From: CALZFJ01 sp964459845 | GTDB lineage: Bacteria > Bacteroidota > Bacteroidia > Bacteroidales > Muribaculaceae | Direction of reading: 5' to 3' | NCBI GenBank assembly: GCA_964459845.1 | Contig: CAYWOC010000019.1 | Coordinates: 1 to 45,564 of the forward strand | Length of the DNA: 45,564 bases | Shown here: in pieces, positions 16,348-24,625 of the stretch | Position numbering within the stretch: position 1 is the first letter of the stretch | Layout of the letters: each line of letters starts with the position of its first letter | Translations under genes and position numbers: made by a program | The notes under the pieces: model-generated | What the model saw: only the letters and a program-made list of their open reading frames with translations | Databases searched by the model: none | What the model was told of the DNA's origin: nothing

Positions 16348-18714
16348 ATGACAAAGCGATTAGCATATCTATTCATAGCGATTATCTCGTGCCTTTTCTC
16401 ATCGGCGCAGACCGCCGACATGAGCGGATGGAAAATACACGCCATATTCGGCGACGACATTCAGAACATAATCGACACCGGCTCCAAGGTGTATTACCTT
16501 GTGAGCGGCAACCTCTATAGCCGCGACAAGGATTCGGATGAGAGCGAGCATTATTCTAAGCAAGTGCAGCTCACAAGCGTGAACATTAAAGACATATACT
16601 ACAACTATGACAGACGATATCTCGCCATTGCCTATGAAGACTCTTATATCGACATTCTTTATGACAACGGCTCGCTCGTAAACATCCCCGACATCTACAA
16701 TGCCGACATCACCGACAAAGGCATAAACGACATCAATTTCGACGGAGACAAGGTGTATGTGGCTACCGATTTCGGCTTCGCAATTCTTAATGGCAAAAAG
16801 GATTTCGAGGTGAGCGAATCACATAACTACAATACTCGTCTGCTCTCTATTGATGCCGTAGGTGGAAGATTGTGGATAAGCACTGAAAGCGACCTGCTGC
16901 ATAGCCCCATAAGCCAAAGCCACCACTCTATCGCCGAATTTACTGCCATGAATAATGGCGATGGCGGCAAAATATACAAAATCAGCGGCACCAAAATGCT
17001 GTTCAGCAACTGGGGCGTACAGCTTGTCACATCCACCGAAGACTCTGAGCCGCAGCTTGCCTGGCTCGACAAAATAGGCATCAACCACTTCAACATCCTT
17101 CACCGTGCAGCCACTGGGTTCATAGGCATCGACACGGCTTCGCCTCGCCGCATGATTACATTCGACAGTGAGGGCGGATACTCGATGACCGAATTGGGCG
17201 AAGACATGCAGTCGTCGCTCATCAGCAGCATGGAAGTCGATGGCTCGCTTTGGGAAATCTGCGACCGAGGTTTGCGCAAAATCAAGTTTGGAGAAAGCGG
17301 CGGCATAGATGTGCTGTCAGATTATTTCCGATACAATTCATCATCGGTGAAATATCCTTATTACCTGCGATACAATAATGCCAACAAGGCTCTATATGTG
17401 TGGAACTGCGGGCCTAACCGATACAGCAGCTCATTCAACAATACGGCACACATCAACACCCTTCTCAGCAACGACACTTGGACCGACATAACCCCCACTT
17501 CGGCACCCACTTCGGGAAATTATGCCGAGAATATATTGAAAGATCCGTTCTCGCCTGTATTCGACCCTGAAGACTCTAACACATATTATATGGGTACATA
17601 CTTCGAGGGTGTTTATAAAGTTACCGACAATAAGGTCGTGGCTAAATACGACTGGACAAACAGTCCGCTCTATCATGGCTGGACGTGCTTTGCAAGCAAT
17701 ATTTTCTTTGACCAAAACATGAACTTGTGGATGGTGCAGGGCATCAACAGTCCGGCAATATTCGTCCTGCCTCGCGCAAAGCAGTCGAAAACCGACCTCT
17801 CCGCAGCCGACTGGATTACGGTGAACTTGGAATTGCCCGACAAGACCGACCAGTTCATGCAAGGGCTTGTCACCAAGAAAAACCTGAAAGTCATGTGCGT
17901 GAACAACATAGCAAGCACACTGCTCATAATCGACGATAATGGCAATCCTGCAAGCTCAAGCATAAAGTCTAAAATGTATAGCTCCGGGCAGCTTTACGAC
18001 CAAGACGAGAAATCGTTTACATGGGATCAGGTGACAAGCATGGTGGAAGACGCCAACGGCAGAATATGGCTTGGCACCAATAATGGCGTGATAGAGTTTA
18101 ATCCTGCCAATGCGCTCAACGACAATTTCCGTATAAACCGCATAAAAGTGCCTCGCAACGACGGCACCAACCTTGCCGACTATCTGCTGTCGGGTACGGA
18201 AATAACGGCTCTCGCAGTAGATGGAGCCAACCGCAAATGGATAGGCACTGTGAGCATGGGACTTTACCTTGTCAGTGCCGACGGCTCGAAGATTCTCAAG
18301 CACTTCTCATCGAGCAACAGTATGCTCACCAACGACCGAATAGTGTCGATATGCTGCAATCCAAACAGCAATTCTGTGTATATAGGCACGCCTACGGGAC
18401 TTATCGAATATTATAGCGACGCTGCTCCAGCAGCCGACGATTACAGCGGCATCTATGCCTACCCCAACCCTGTCGGGGCCGACTACACTGGCGAAATCAC
18501 CATTACAGGACTTATGGAAAACTCGCTCGTGAAGATTGCCGACGCTGCCGGCAATGTGATTCGCTCGCTCCAATCCACTGGAGGCATGGTATCGTGGGAT
18601 GGCTGCTACAGCAACGGTGAGCGTGTGAAGACTGGCGTATATTACGTTCTTGCCTCGCAGAACGAAAACAGCAAAAGCAGCGGCGTAGTGACCAAGATTC
18701 TATTCATAAAATAG
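16348..18714 (+). CDS. PorZ-like two-propeller protein with T9SS C-terminal domain (paralog 1)
   Basis: 788 residues from the ATG at 16348, chosen because the signal peptide begins there; a GTG nine codons earlier is less likely. After the signal peptide (1-20) come the PorZ N-terminal beta-propeller (GWKIHAIF, VYYLVSGNLYSRDKD, DIYYNYDRRYLAIAYEDSYIDI) and a second propeller of two-component-regulator type (IWLGTNNGVIEF, KWIGTVSMGLY, VYIGTPTGLIEYY). The last about 90 residues are a T9SS sorting-type domain with the AYPNPV motif. In Porphyromonas gingivalis, PorZ brings anionic LPS to the sortase PorU. Here the family is clear; the function is inferred. It is convergent with the paralog's operon at a bidirectional terminator. 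Confidence 0.88.
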   Translation: MTKRLAYLFIAIISCLFSSAQTADMSGWKIHAIFGDDIQNIIDTGSKVYYLVSGNLYSRDKDSDESEHYSKQVQLTSVNIKDIYYNYDRRYLAIAYEDSYIDILYDNGSLVNIPDIYNADITDKGINDINFDGDKVYVATDFGFAILNGKKDFEVSESHNYNTRLLSIDAVGGRLWISTESDLLHSPISQSHHSIAEFTAMNNGDGGKIYKISGTKMLFSNWGVQLVTSTEDSEPQLAWLDKIGINHFNILHRAATGFIGIDTASPRRMITFDSEGGYSMTELGEDMQSSLISSMEVDGSLWEICDRGLRKIKFGESGGIDVLSDYFRYNSSSVKYPYYLRYNNANKALYVWNCGPNRYSSSFNNTAHINTLLSNDTWTDITPTSAPTSGNYAENILKDPFSPVFDPEDSNTYYMGTYFEGVYKVTDNKVVAKYDWTNSPLYHGWTCFASNIFFDQNMNLWMVQGINSPAIFVLPRAKQSKTDLSAADWITVNLELPDKTDQFMQGLVTKKNLKVMCVNNIASTLLIIDDNGNPASSSIKSKMYSSGQLYDQDEKSFTWDQVTSMVEDANGRIWLGTNNGVIEFNPANALNDNFRINRIKVPRNDGTNLADYLLSGTEITALAVDGANRKWIGTVSMGLYLVSADGSKILKHFSSSNSMLTNDRIVSICCNPNSNSVYIGTPTGLIEYYSDAAPAADDYSGIYAYPNPVGADYTGEITITGLMENSLVKIADAAGNVIRSLQSTGGMVSWDGCYSNGERVKTGVYYVLASQNENSKSSGVVTKILFIK

Positions 18715-18747
18715 CCCGAACCAGCCAATACGCACACTATTAAGTAT

Positions 18748-18789
18748 AAAAAATGCCGCATCCTTGTTCTCTCCGGGTGCGGCATTTTT
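18748..18789. terminator. Bidirectional terminator
   Basis: AAAAATGCCGCA (18749-18760) pairs with TGCGGCATTTTT (18778-18789). An A run on the left and a T run on the right make it active in both directions, ending the PorZ-like gene (+) and the C_GCAxxG_C_C operon (-). Confidence 0.88.
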
Positions 18790-18820
18790 AATTCCTATTC
18801 GGCAAATTCAGGATTTGCGG

Positions 18821-19300
18821 CTATTCATTCGCCGTATCCATCTCATTCAGATGCTCGGCATATATGCGACATGCCAATCCCACAAGCTCCACACACGGAC
18901 GCTTGCGGTAATACTCCGGTGTGCGCGCTTCGGGCATTGCAGACGTTGAAGCCATAGGCTTCAATCCGAGCATCTCAGCACATATTATTGAGCCGGTCTC
19001 AGCCTTAAACTTTCCTGCAAGGCTCTGCACAAGCTCATAGTTCTTACCTTTAGCGGTATTGTTGCGAGCCTCAACCGAGCCGTTTTCAAGTCCAGCAAGC
19101 ATCCCCATTCCGCTCACAGTGCCGCACGTCAGGCGCATACGTCCGAAGCCGCCACCAAACGATGAGGCGACGCGCAACATCAGGTCGCGGTCGATGCCAT
19201 ACACATCGGCAAATGCCGCCGCCACCGACTGCGCACAGCCATATCCGCTCTTGAACAGTTCCTTGCCGAGCTTTTCCCGCTCCTCCACATTCACTTTCAT
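18821..19300 (-). CDS. C_GCAxxG_C_C family protein
   Basis: 159 residues. Belongs to the C_GCAxxG_C_C family, named for its Cys pattern: GYGCAQSV (about 19-26), LTCGTVSGMGM (about 57-67), IICAEMLGL, then RPCVELV. Four conserved cysteines in this spacing suggest a redox or metal/cluster function, but no biochemical role is established to my knowledge. No signal peptide, so probably cytoplasmic. It is the last gene of the run PorZ-like, glycosyltransferase, this gene, 56 bp after the glycosyltransferase. Family call firm, function unknown. Confidence 0.88.
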   Translation of the reverse strand: MKVNVEEREKLGKELFKSGYGCAQSVAAAFADVYGIDRDLMLRVASSFGGGFGRMRLTCGTVSGMGMLAGLENGSVEARNNTAKGKNYELVQSLAGKFKAETGSIICAEMLGLKPMASTSAMPEARTPEYYRKRPCVELVGLACRIYAEHLNEMDTANE

Positions 19301-19356
19301 ATTCCCAATATTTAATTACTTTCTTAGTTTCATATTTTCAATTCAAATCACGAGTG

Positions 19357-20481
19357 TCAAAGGACCTTACGATACACGTCCATTATGCCCGATGCCATTG
19401 CCCGGCGGCTGAATTTTGCGGCATGGGCAAGTCCCTCGGCTATCATCTTACTGCGCAAATTCTCATCGGTAATAACTCTGTTCAGCGACTCCACCAACGC
19501 ATCCACATCATCGGGATTGACATATATGGCAGCTTTGCCGCCAGCCTCTTCAAGACACGAACCTGTAGTAGCCACCACTGGCGTGCGGCTGCACAGAGCT
19601 TCAAGAATCGGTATGCCGAAGCCTTCATAACGCGACGGATAGGTGAACGCACAAGCTGCCTGATATGCTGCCGGGAGGTCGCCGAATGCTATCGAGCGGA
19701 AATGCACCCGCTTCTCAAGATTGTGTTTTTTCACATATTCGTGAATGAGCTGCGCATATTTTGTCTCCCGTCCCACAAGCACAAGGCTCACGTCGGCGGG
19801 GATTCTGTGCATAGCCTTCACTGCGAGAAGTGCGTTCTTGCGCTCCTCTATAGTGCCTACATACAGGATGTAGTCTCCATCGGGCAACTTATAGCGACGG
19901 CGCACATCGGCAATCTCTTGCGGCGTACATTGCCGGCGAAAGCTCTCGTCGCAACCCTGATACACCACATCCACCTTGTCGGCAGCCACACCATACTCCT
20001 TCACGATATCCCTTTTAGTACACTCGCTCACGGCTATTACGCGCGATGAATTCTCACACGCCTTGCGGAATTTATAATTATAGATTTTGCGGTCGATGGT
20101 CTTATAGCAGTGTGGATAATACAGGAAAATCACGTCGTGGACAGTCACCACATTTGGTACATCTATATGTGTCAGCGGAAGCTCGTTGCTAAGCCCGTGG
20201 AAGAGTTCTACGCCATCGGCGGCACAATCCTTCACAATACCCGAAGAAATGCGCCACAAGCCCGAAAAAGCGCGTCCTGTGGCTGTTTTCGGAGCGAGCA
20301 GTTTCACATTGCTTCTTGCGAGCAGTGGCGAGAGCCGTGCATTGTCGGCTATTTTTGGGGAATAGAGTCTATATTCATTATCGGGATAATATTCCGACAG
20401 CACATCAATCACGAGGCGGCTGTAATTGCCAAGCCCGGTATTGTTGCACACGGCTCGTTTGCCGTCAAATCCTATCTTCAT
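19357..20481 (-). CDS. Glycosyltransferase family 4
   Basis: 374 residues, GT-B fold. N-terminal domain starts MKIGFDGKRAVCNNTGLGNYSRL with the typical Gly-rich acceptor loop. The donor-binding C-terminal domain has YVGTIEERKN and the E-x7-E motif in SRYEGFGIPILEAL. It transfers a nucleotide-activated sugar, probably mannose- or glucose-like, to a glycan chain. No transmembrane helix, so it acts at the cytoplasmic face. It follows the second PorZ-like gene by 59 bp with no promoter between, which places a glycan enzyme and a PorZ-like protein in one transcript. Acceptor unknown. Confidence 0.92.
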   Translation of the reverse strand: MKIGFDGKRAVCNNTGLGNYSRLVIDVLSEYYPDNEYRLYSPKIADNARLSPLLARSNVKLLAPKTATGRAFSGLWRISSGIVKDCAADGVELFHGLSNELPLTHIDVPNVVTVHDVIFLYYPHCYKTIDRKIYNYKFRKACENSSRVIAVSECTKRDIVKEYGVAADKVDVVYQGCDESFRRQCTPQEIADVRRRYKLPDGDYILYVGTIEERKNALLAVKAMHRIPADVSLVLVGRETKYAQLIHEYVKKHNLEKRVHFRSIAFGDLPAAYQAACAFTYPSRYEGFGIPILEALCSRTPVVATTGSCLEEAGGKAAIYVNPDDVDALVESLNRVITDENLRSKMIAEGLAHAAKFSRRAMASGIMDVYRKVL

Positions 20482-20540
20482 TGTGCGGTTTTGATATATT
20501 CTTTTTCAGTTAGTAGTTATAAAAATGCCTATGCTCCCCC

Positions 20541-22895
20541 CTATCGGCACACATTCACACTTGCAACCTTCTCGCCACGCGATTCAGCCGATGCAGATGC
20601 ATATATCAGATATTTGCCGGTCGGCACACGCTTGCCGCCGGCATCAAGGAGATTCCAAATCGCTATGCCACCATCAGCGGCAATCTTTGCTACAGCATTC
20701 CCATCAGCATCGGTAACGGTCACCGTCGAGCCGCTCACAAGATGCTCGATAGTGACATCTCCTGTATAGTCGGCAGCTATGTTCATGGGCGAGACTGCCA
20801 CTTTCGAGAAGTCTTTTTCTCCGGGGATTACGCCAGTCGCATATTCCACAAGTCCGTTTTCCGTTCCTGCATATATTGTGCTGCCGTCGGGCTTGCAGGC
20901 TATTGAGAGTATGCGGTCGCTCTTCAGCAGACTGTTGCTTGTGTTGAAATGGTTGATTATCCGTGTCCCGTCGGCACTCACCTGATATATGCCGGAAGTC
21001 AGTGTGCCAATCCATTTCTCACCCGAAGCGTCGGCAGCTATGCACGACACGTCTTTCCCTGCGAGCAAGTAATCGACCGCTCCGCCCGACTGCACCTTCA
21101 TGCGCTCCACCCGGAAATCGTCGGAAAACGCCTTTGCCGGGTCGAAGCGTATAACGCCGTCAGAAGTCCCGAGCCACACCATTCCGTCATTGTCCTCAAA
21201 GAGGCAATAGTGATAAGTGGCATCATAGCTGTTGTTGTCTTGGTCGATAAACGATGTGAATTTTCGCGTCCTTATGTTTCCGCCAGCAGGATTTCCCCCG
21301 TCGTCGATTATCATAAGCTCCGAATCGAAGCGGCTGGTCACAGTTATCTTCATATTGCTCTTTTGAGCTATAAGGAATTGTGTACGGTAATCCGTAGAGC
21401 CGGGCAAAGTCACGTTCACAGTTATCCAGTCGGCGGCAGTCACATTGGCTTTATTCTGCTTATTGCGCGGAAGCACCGCCACGATATTGCCGGTATCGGT
21501 GTATTCTATCACCCACAAATTTTTGTCGGCATCCATCTGCACTCCCATTACCAAGTCGCACCAAGCCCACAACTGCACCATCGGACTGTTGTTCCAGTCG
21601 TAGTGCGCCACAACCTTGTTGCCGGTTATTTTATACACTCCTTCATACCATGTACCGCAATAGAACGTGCTGGGGTCATCAGGGTCGAACACTGGCGACA
21701 TCATGTCGCAAAGCACCTTGCTGCTACTGTTTGTCGGCACGTCAATAGGGGTCATATCCGTCCACGAGCCATTTTTTAGGGTGTTGATGTAGGCTGGTAT
21801 ATTGTTTTGTGCCGTGTAAATGCTCGGGCCTCCAGTCATCACATACAGATTGTCAAGAGCCTTGTTGTAATACAGCTTCCCCACGCGCTTTACGCTCGAT
21901 GCCGCAGGAGCCATATATCCGCCTTCGGCAGTAAGCAGCCCACCATCAATCCTCACCTTGCGCAAGCCATTTCTGCCAAGCTCCCAAAGCACAGATGCGT
22001 CGGTGCAGCTTGCGCAGAACATCGAATTTGCCATATCATCGCCAAGAGCCGTCTGGCTAAGCACTGCACCAGCCTTATCAAGCAGTATCAAGCGTGCGTT
22101 ACGCTTGTCGGTGGCAACAAATCCGTCCACAGACGGCTGCACATTATCTACTGGCGAGCCATAGGATGCATCCACGGCAAGAGTGGCATCACCCGTCACG
22201 CTCACCACGTTCAGTGCCGCAGCTGTGCTGAAAAAGACAGATTTGTCGTCGATTGCCGTAAGCGTTCCGCTTCCTGCTGCTCCAGTACATTCGGCAAACT
22301 TTGAGACAGCGGCATGAGAAGCGTCGTCAGGTGCCGCATACAGCTTGTCGCCCACATTCATCAATATCTTGTCGCCCACTTTGGTCACCGAATTTACCTC
22401 CGTGTAAAACACATTGGCTTCAGTGATTTTGCACGCATCGCAGTCAAGCACGAGATAACCGAAATCGGTGGCGATATACGCATCTTTGTCCACAAACGCC
22501 ACATCGTTTATGGTTCGAGATGTGGTGAGCGACATGTCGGCCACGTCTGGGAAATTGACCACAGCACCATCGGGCAATATCATATCGATATTCGACGATG
22601 AGTAAGCCGCCACCACACAATCATTATACTGATTATAGTATATGTCGGTCACTTCATTGTCGTTAAGCATATTACGCTTCGAGCAAGCCGTAATAGCCGC
22701 AGTGTTCTTGTCGTATCTGAACAGATTTCCGTCGGCCACGAAATACACTCCCGATTTTGAATCCACCGCAGTCTTTTGCCCTTGCAGAAACACCGAGTGC
22801 AGTGTCCAGTCGCCCACATTAAACTGTGCTCTTATGATGCCGGACGGCAACACAGCAGCCACAAATGCCGCTGCTATCAGCAACTTCTTTATCAT
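20541..22895 (-). CDS. PorZ-like two-propeller protein (diverged paralog 2)
   Basis: 784 residues. Signal peptide 1-23. Same architecture as the gene at 16348: N-terminal propeller (GDWTLHSVF, VYFVADGNLFRYDKN, IYYNQYNDCVVAAY, YIATDFGYLVLD), second propeller (VWLGTSDGVIRFD, KWIGTLTSGIYQV, IYAGTENGLVEYA) and a C-terminal domain (about 690-784). The strand order of the last domain is kept, but the YPNPV motif of the paralog is replaced by SPMNI, so its sorting or LPS-delivery activity may differ. It heads the minus-strand run with a glycosyltransferase and a C_GCAxxG_C_C gene, from a consensus promoter at 22934-22965. Family certain, exact role inferred. Confidence 0.88.
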   Translation of the reverse strand: MIKKLLIAAAFVAAVLPSGIIRAQFNVGDWTLHSVFLQGQKTAVDSKSGVYFVADGNLFRYDKNTAAITACSKRNMLNDNEVTDIYYNQYNDCVVAAYSSSNIDMILPDGAVVNFPDVADMSLTTSRTINDVAFVDKDAYIATDFGYLVLDCDACKITEANVFYTEVNSVTKVGDKILMNVGDKLYAAPDDASHAAVSKFAECTGAAGSGTLTAIDDKSVFFSTAAALNVVSVTGDATLAVDASYGSPVDNVQPSVDGFVATDKRNARLILLDKAGAVLSQTALGDDMANSMFCASCTDASVLWELGRNGLRKVRIDGGLLTAEGGYMAPAASSVKRVGKLYYNKALDNLYVMTGGPSIYTAQNNIPAYINTLKNGSWTDMTPIDVPTNSSSKVLCDMMSPVFDPDDPSTFYCGTWYEGVYKITGNKVVAHYDWNNSPMVQLWAWCDLVMGVQMDADKNLWVIEYTDTGNIVAVLPRNKQNKANVTAADWITVNVTLPGSTDYRTQFLIAQKSNMKITVTSRFDSELMIIDDGGNPAGGNIRTRKFTSFIDQDNNSYDATYHYCLFEDNDGMVWLGTSDGVIRFDPAKAFSDDFRVERMKVQSGGAVDYLLAGKDVSCIAADASGEKWIGTLTSGIYQVSADGTRIINHFNTSNSLLKSDRILSIACKPDGSTIYAGTENGLVEYATGVIPGEKDFSKVAVSPMNIAADYTGDVTIEHLVSGSTVTVTDADGNAVAKIAADGGIAIWNLLDAGGKRVPTGKYLIYASASAESRGEKVASVNVCR

Positions 22896-22933
22896 AGCAA
22901 ATGCTTTTATTTTCTAAAAATTATGTATTTTTA

Positions 22934-22965
22934 CAAAGATAACTTCTTTGCCGATAAAGCACAAA
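22934..22965 (-). promoter_or_regulatory. Promoter of the second PorZ-like gene
   Basis: Minus-strand TTTG (22965-22962), 20-bp spacer, TATCTTTG (22941-22934): full consensus. Leader about 34 nt. Confidence 0.78.
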
Positions 22966-23109
22966 AGATTTACCACAAAAATGCTGCTAACGGAAAGGCA
23001 TTTTACAGTTTTTACGGCAAAAGATGCCAGCCTATGCCATATTTTTAGTACCTTAGCAGTGCTTATGTGTGGCACACTTAGTGATATTCACCACACGCAG
23101 CTTCATCCA

Positions 23110-23634
23110 ATGGCAGATAAAATGACACCCGAGCAACGGCATCTGTGCATGAGCCACATTCGCAGCCGCGACACCAAGCCCGAAATCTTAGTAAGGCGTT
23201 GGCTATGGCACTATGGCTATCGCTACAGGCTTAATGTGAGGTCGATAGCCGGCACTCCCGACATAGTTCTGAGCCGCTACCGCACAGTCATTTTCATCAA
23301 TGGATGCTTTTGGCACGGACATGACTGCGACAAGTTCCGTCTGCCCAAGAGCAACACCGAATTTTGGCGCAAAAAGATAGAACGCAACCGCAATCGCGAC
23401 AACGAGAACTTCATAAAGCTACGCGCCGAAGGGTGGCATGTGGTTGTGCTATGGGAGTGCCAACTCTCGCGACAGAATTTTTTCATCACTATGCAGGCAC
23501 TCGACTACCGCCTCAGCCACTACCTCATCGACCAGCACACATTGGGCAACCTCAGCACGCAAATAGCAGCCGAGCCATCTGCCACCTATTCCCCCACTCC
23601 ATCATCCCCCGACAATCCCCCAAAACGCTATTGA
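23110..23634 (+). CDS. vsr: Very short patch repair endonuclease
   Basis: 174 residues from the ATG at 23110; the frame is open upstream, but homology starts at this Met. Vsr nicks 5' of the T in T:G mismatches that arise by deamination of 5-methylcytosine. Catalytic Asp51 (GTPDIVL) and His69 fall at the same positions as in the E. coli enzyme, as do the intercalating aromatics Phe67, Trp68 and Trp86. Cys66, His71 and Cys73 are the probable zinc ligands in NGCFWHGHDC. The C-terminal tail (about 150-174) is Pro/Ser-rich and probably disordered. No cytosine methyltransferase gene is adjacent. A hairpin overlaps the stop codon. Confidence 0.93.
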   Translation: MADKMTPEQRHLCMSHIRSRDTKPEILVRRWLWHYGYRYRLNVRSIAGTPDIVLSRYRTVIFINGCFWHGHDCDKFRLPKSNTEFWRKKIERNRNRDNENFIKLRAEGWHVVVLWECQLSRQNFFITMQALDYRLSHYLIDQHTLGNLSTQIAAEPSATYSPTPSSPDNPPKRY

Positions 23635-23677
23635 AGAACACCATGATACCACACAGCATTCTTCAATATAATTATTT
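23630..23677 (+). terminator. Terminator of vsr
   Basis: ATTGAAGAA (23630-23638) pairs with TTCTTCAAT (23659-23667), loop 20 nt, followed by ATAATTATTTTTT. The left arm includes the vsr stop codon. Confidence 0.65.
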
Positions 23678-23742
23678 TTTATCTTCAAAAAATAGCATTG
23701 AAGCCTTTTATCCTTCCAATAAGCAAATTTTGCGGAATATTC

Positions 23743-23773
23743 TTTCAATAGTGGGCGCATTTGTGTAATTTTG
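23743..23773 (+). promoter_or_regulatory. Promoter of the first glycosyltransferase gene of the glycan region
   Basis: TTTC (23743-23746), 19-bp spacer, TAATTTTG (23766-23773). Start near 23778 gives a leader of about 20 nt to the ATG at 23798. Confidence 0.65.
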
Positions 23774-23797
23774 TAAAAAATTTTTATAACGATACCA

Positions 23798-24553
23798 ATG
23801 AGGAAAATAACCGCAACGGTAATTACCTACAACGAAGGAGAAAACATAGAACGCTGCCTAAAATCTCTTCAAGGCGTTGCCGATGAAATCATCGTAGTGG
23901 ACTCTTTTTCTACCGACAACACTCTTGAGATTTGCTCTCGATATGACTGCGTGGTGACTCAACGCCGCTTCAATGGATACGGCGCACAGAAGCAGTATGC
24001 GGTATCGTTATCCACAAACAGCTACATCCTCTCGATTGATGCCGACGAATTTCTCGACGACGACTTGCGCCGCTCCATCATCAAACTGAAGACCGACGGC
24101 TTCAGCCACAGGATATATTCGCTCAACCGCCTCAACTACTACGGCAATGTGCCAGTGAAGCACAGCGGATGGAGTCCCGACTGCCCGATACGCCTGTTCG
24201 ACAAGCGATATGCGAGCTGGAACTTGAGAGATGTGCATGAGGCTGTCATCTTCCCCGGCACGCTGCGGCCTCAACTTGTGTTCGGGCTGCTTATCCACAA
24301 CAAGTGCAGCGGCAATGAGGAGCTGCGCCGTAAAGAGGACAGATATGCCTCAATCAATGCCAAGATTCTTGTGAATGAAGGTCGCAGCGCCAATATATTT
24401 ACGCCCTACTTCAAGGCTGCCGTGGCGTTTGCGCGCACTTATCTGCGCCGGCTCGGCTGTCTCGACGGCAAGGTGGGATTTGAAATAAGCCTCACAGCAG
24501 CCCATTCGGCTTTGGCGACGTTCAAGCTGGTGCGCCGCAACCAGCGAAGATAA
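23798..24553 (+). CDS. Glycosyltransferase family 2, WaaE/KdtX-like
   Basis: 251 residues, GT-A fold. The nucleotide-binding start TATVITYNEGENIERCLKSL and the DAD metal motif (81-83, in SIDADEFLDD) are clear. Overall it resembles the WaaE/KdtX group that adds a glucose to the inner core of LPS. The conserved RLFDKRYASWNLRDVHEAV stretch is typical of that group. No transmembrane helix. It is followed by a GT4 gene on the same strand after 72 bp that contains a small terminator-like hairpin. LPS-core role is inferred from family and neighbours. Confidence 0.9.
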   Translation: MRKITATVITYNEGENIERCLKSLQGVADEIIVVDSFSTDNTLEICSRYDCVVTQRRFNGYGAQKQYAVSLSTNSYILSIDADEFLDDDLRRSIIKLKTDGFSHRIYSLNRLNYYGNVPVKHSGWSPDCPIRLFDKRYASWNLRDVHEAVIFPGTLRPQLVFGLLIHNKCSGNEELRRKEDRYASINAKILVNEGRSANIFTPYFKAAVAFARTYLRRLGCLDGKVGFEISLTAAHSALATFKLVRRNQRR

Positions 24554-24582
24554 GGAGGACTGCGGTGACTACATAAAAATTC

Positions 24583-24613
24583 ATCTCCTCTTAGGGAGAT
24601 CAACTCTTTTTTT
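24583..24613 (+). terminator. Small hairpin with T run between two glycosyltransferase genes
   Basis: ATCTCC (24583-24588) pairs with GGAGAT (24595-24600), loop TCTTAG; seven T follow at 24607-24613. The stem is short and the T run begins 6 nt later. It may attenuate transcription into the next gene rather than stop it, since no promoter is visible before 24626. Confidence 0.45.
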
Positions 24614-24625
24614 AATTTAAGCGTT

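Noticed and set aside
24008..24299. Two exact DnaA boxes (TTATCCACA at 24008 and 24291), with further copies on either strand at 16871, 20111 and 45052
   Set aside because: All lie in coding sequence, are spread over 28 kb and have no AT-rich unwinding region beside them. They look codon-driven rather than an origin.
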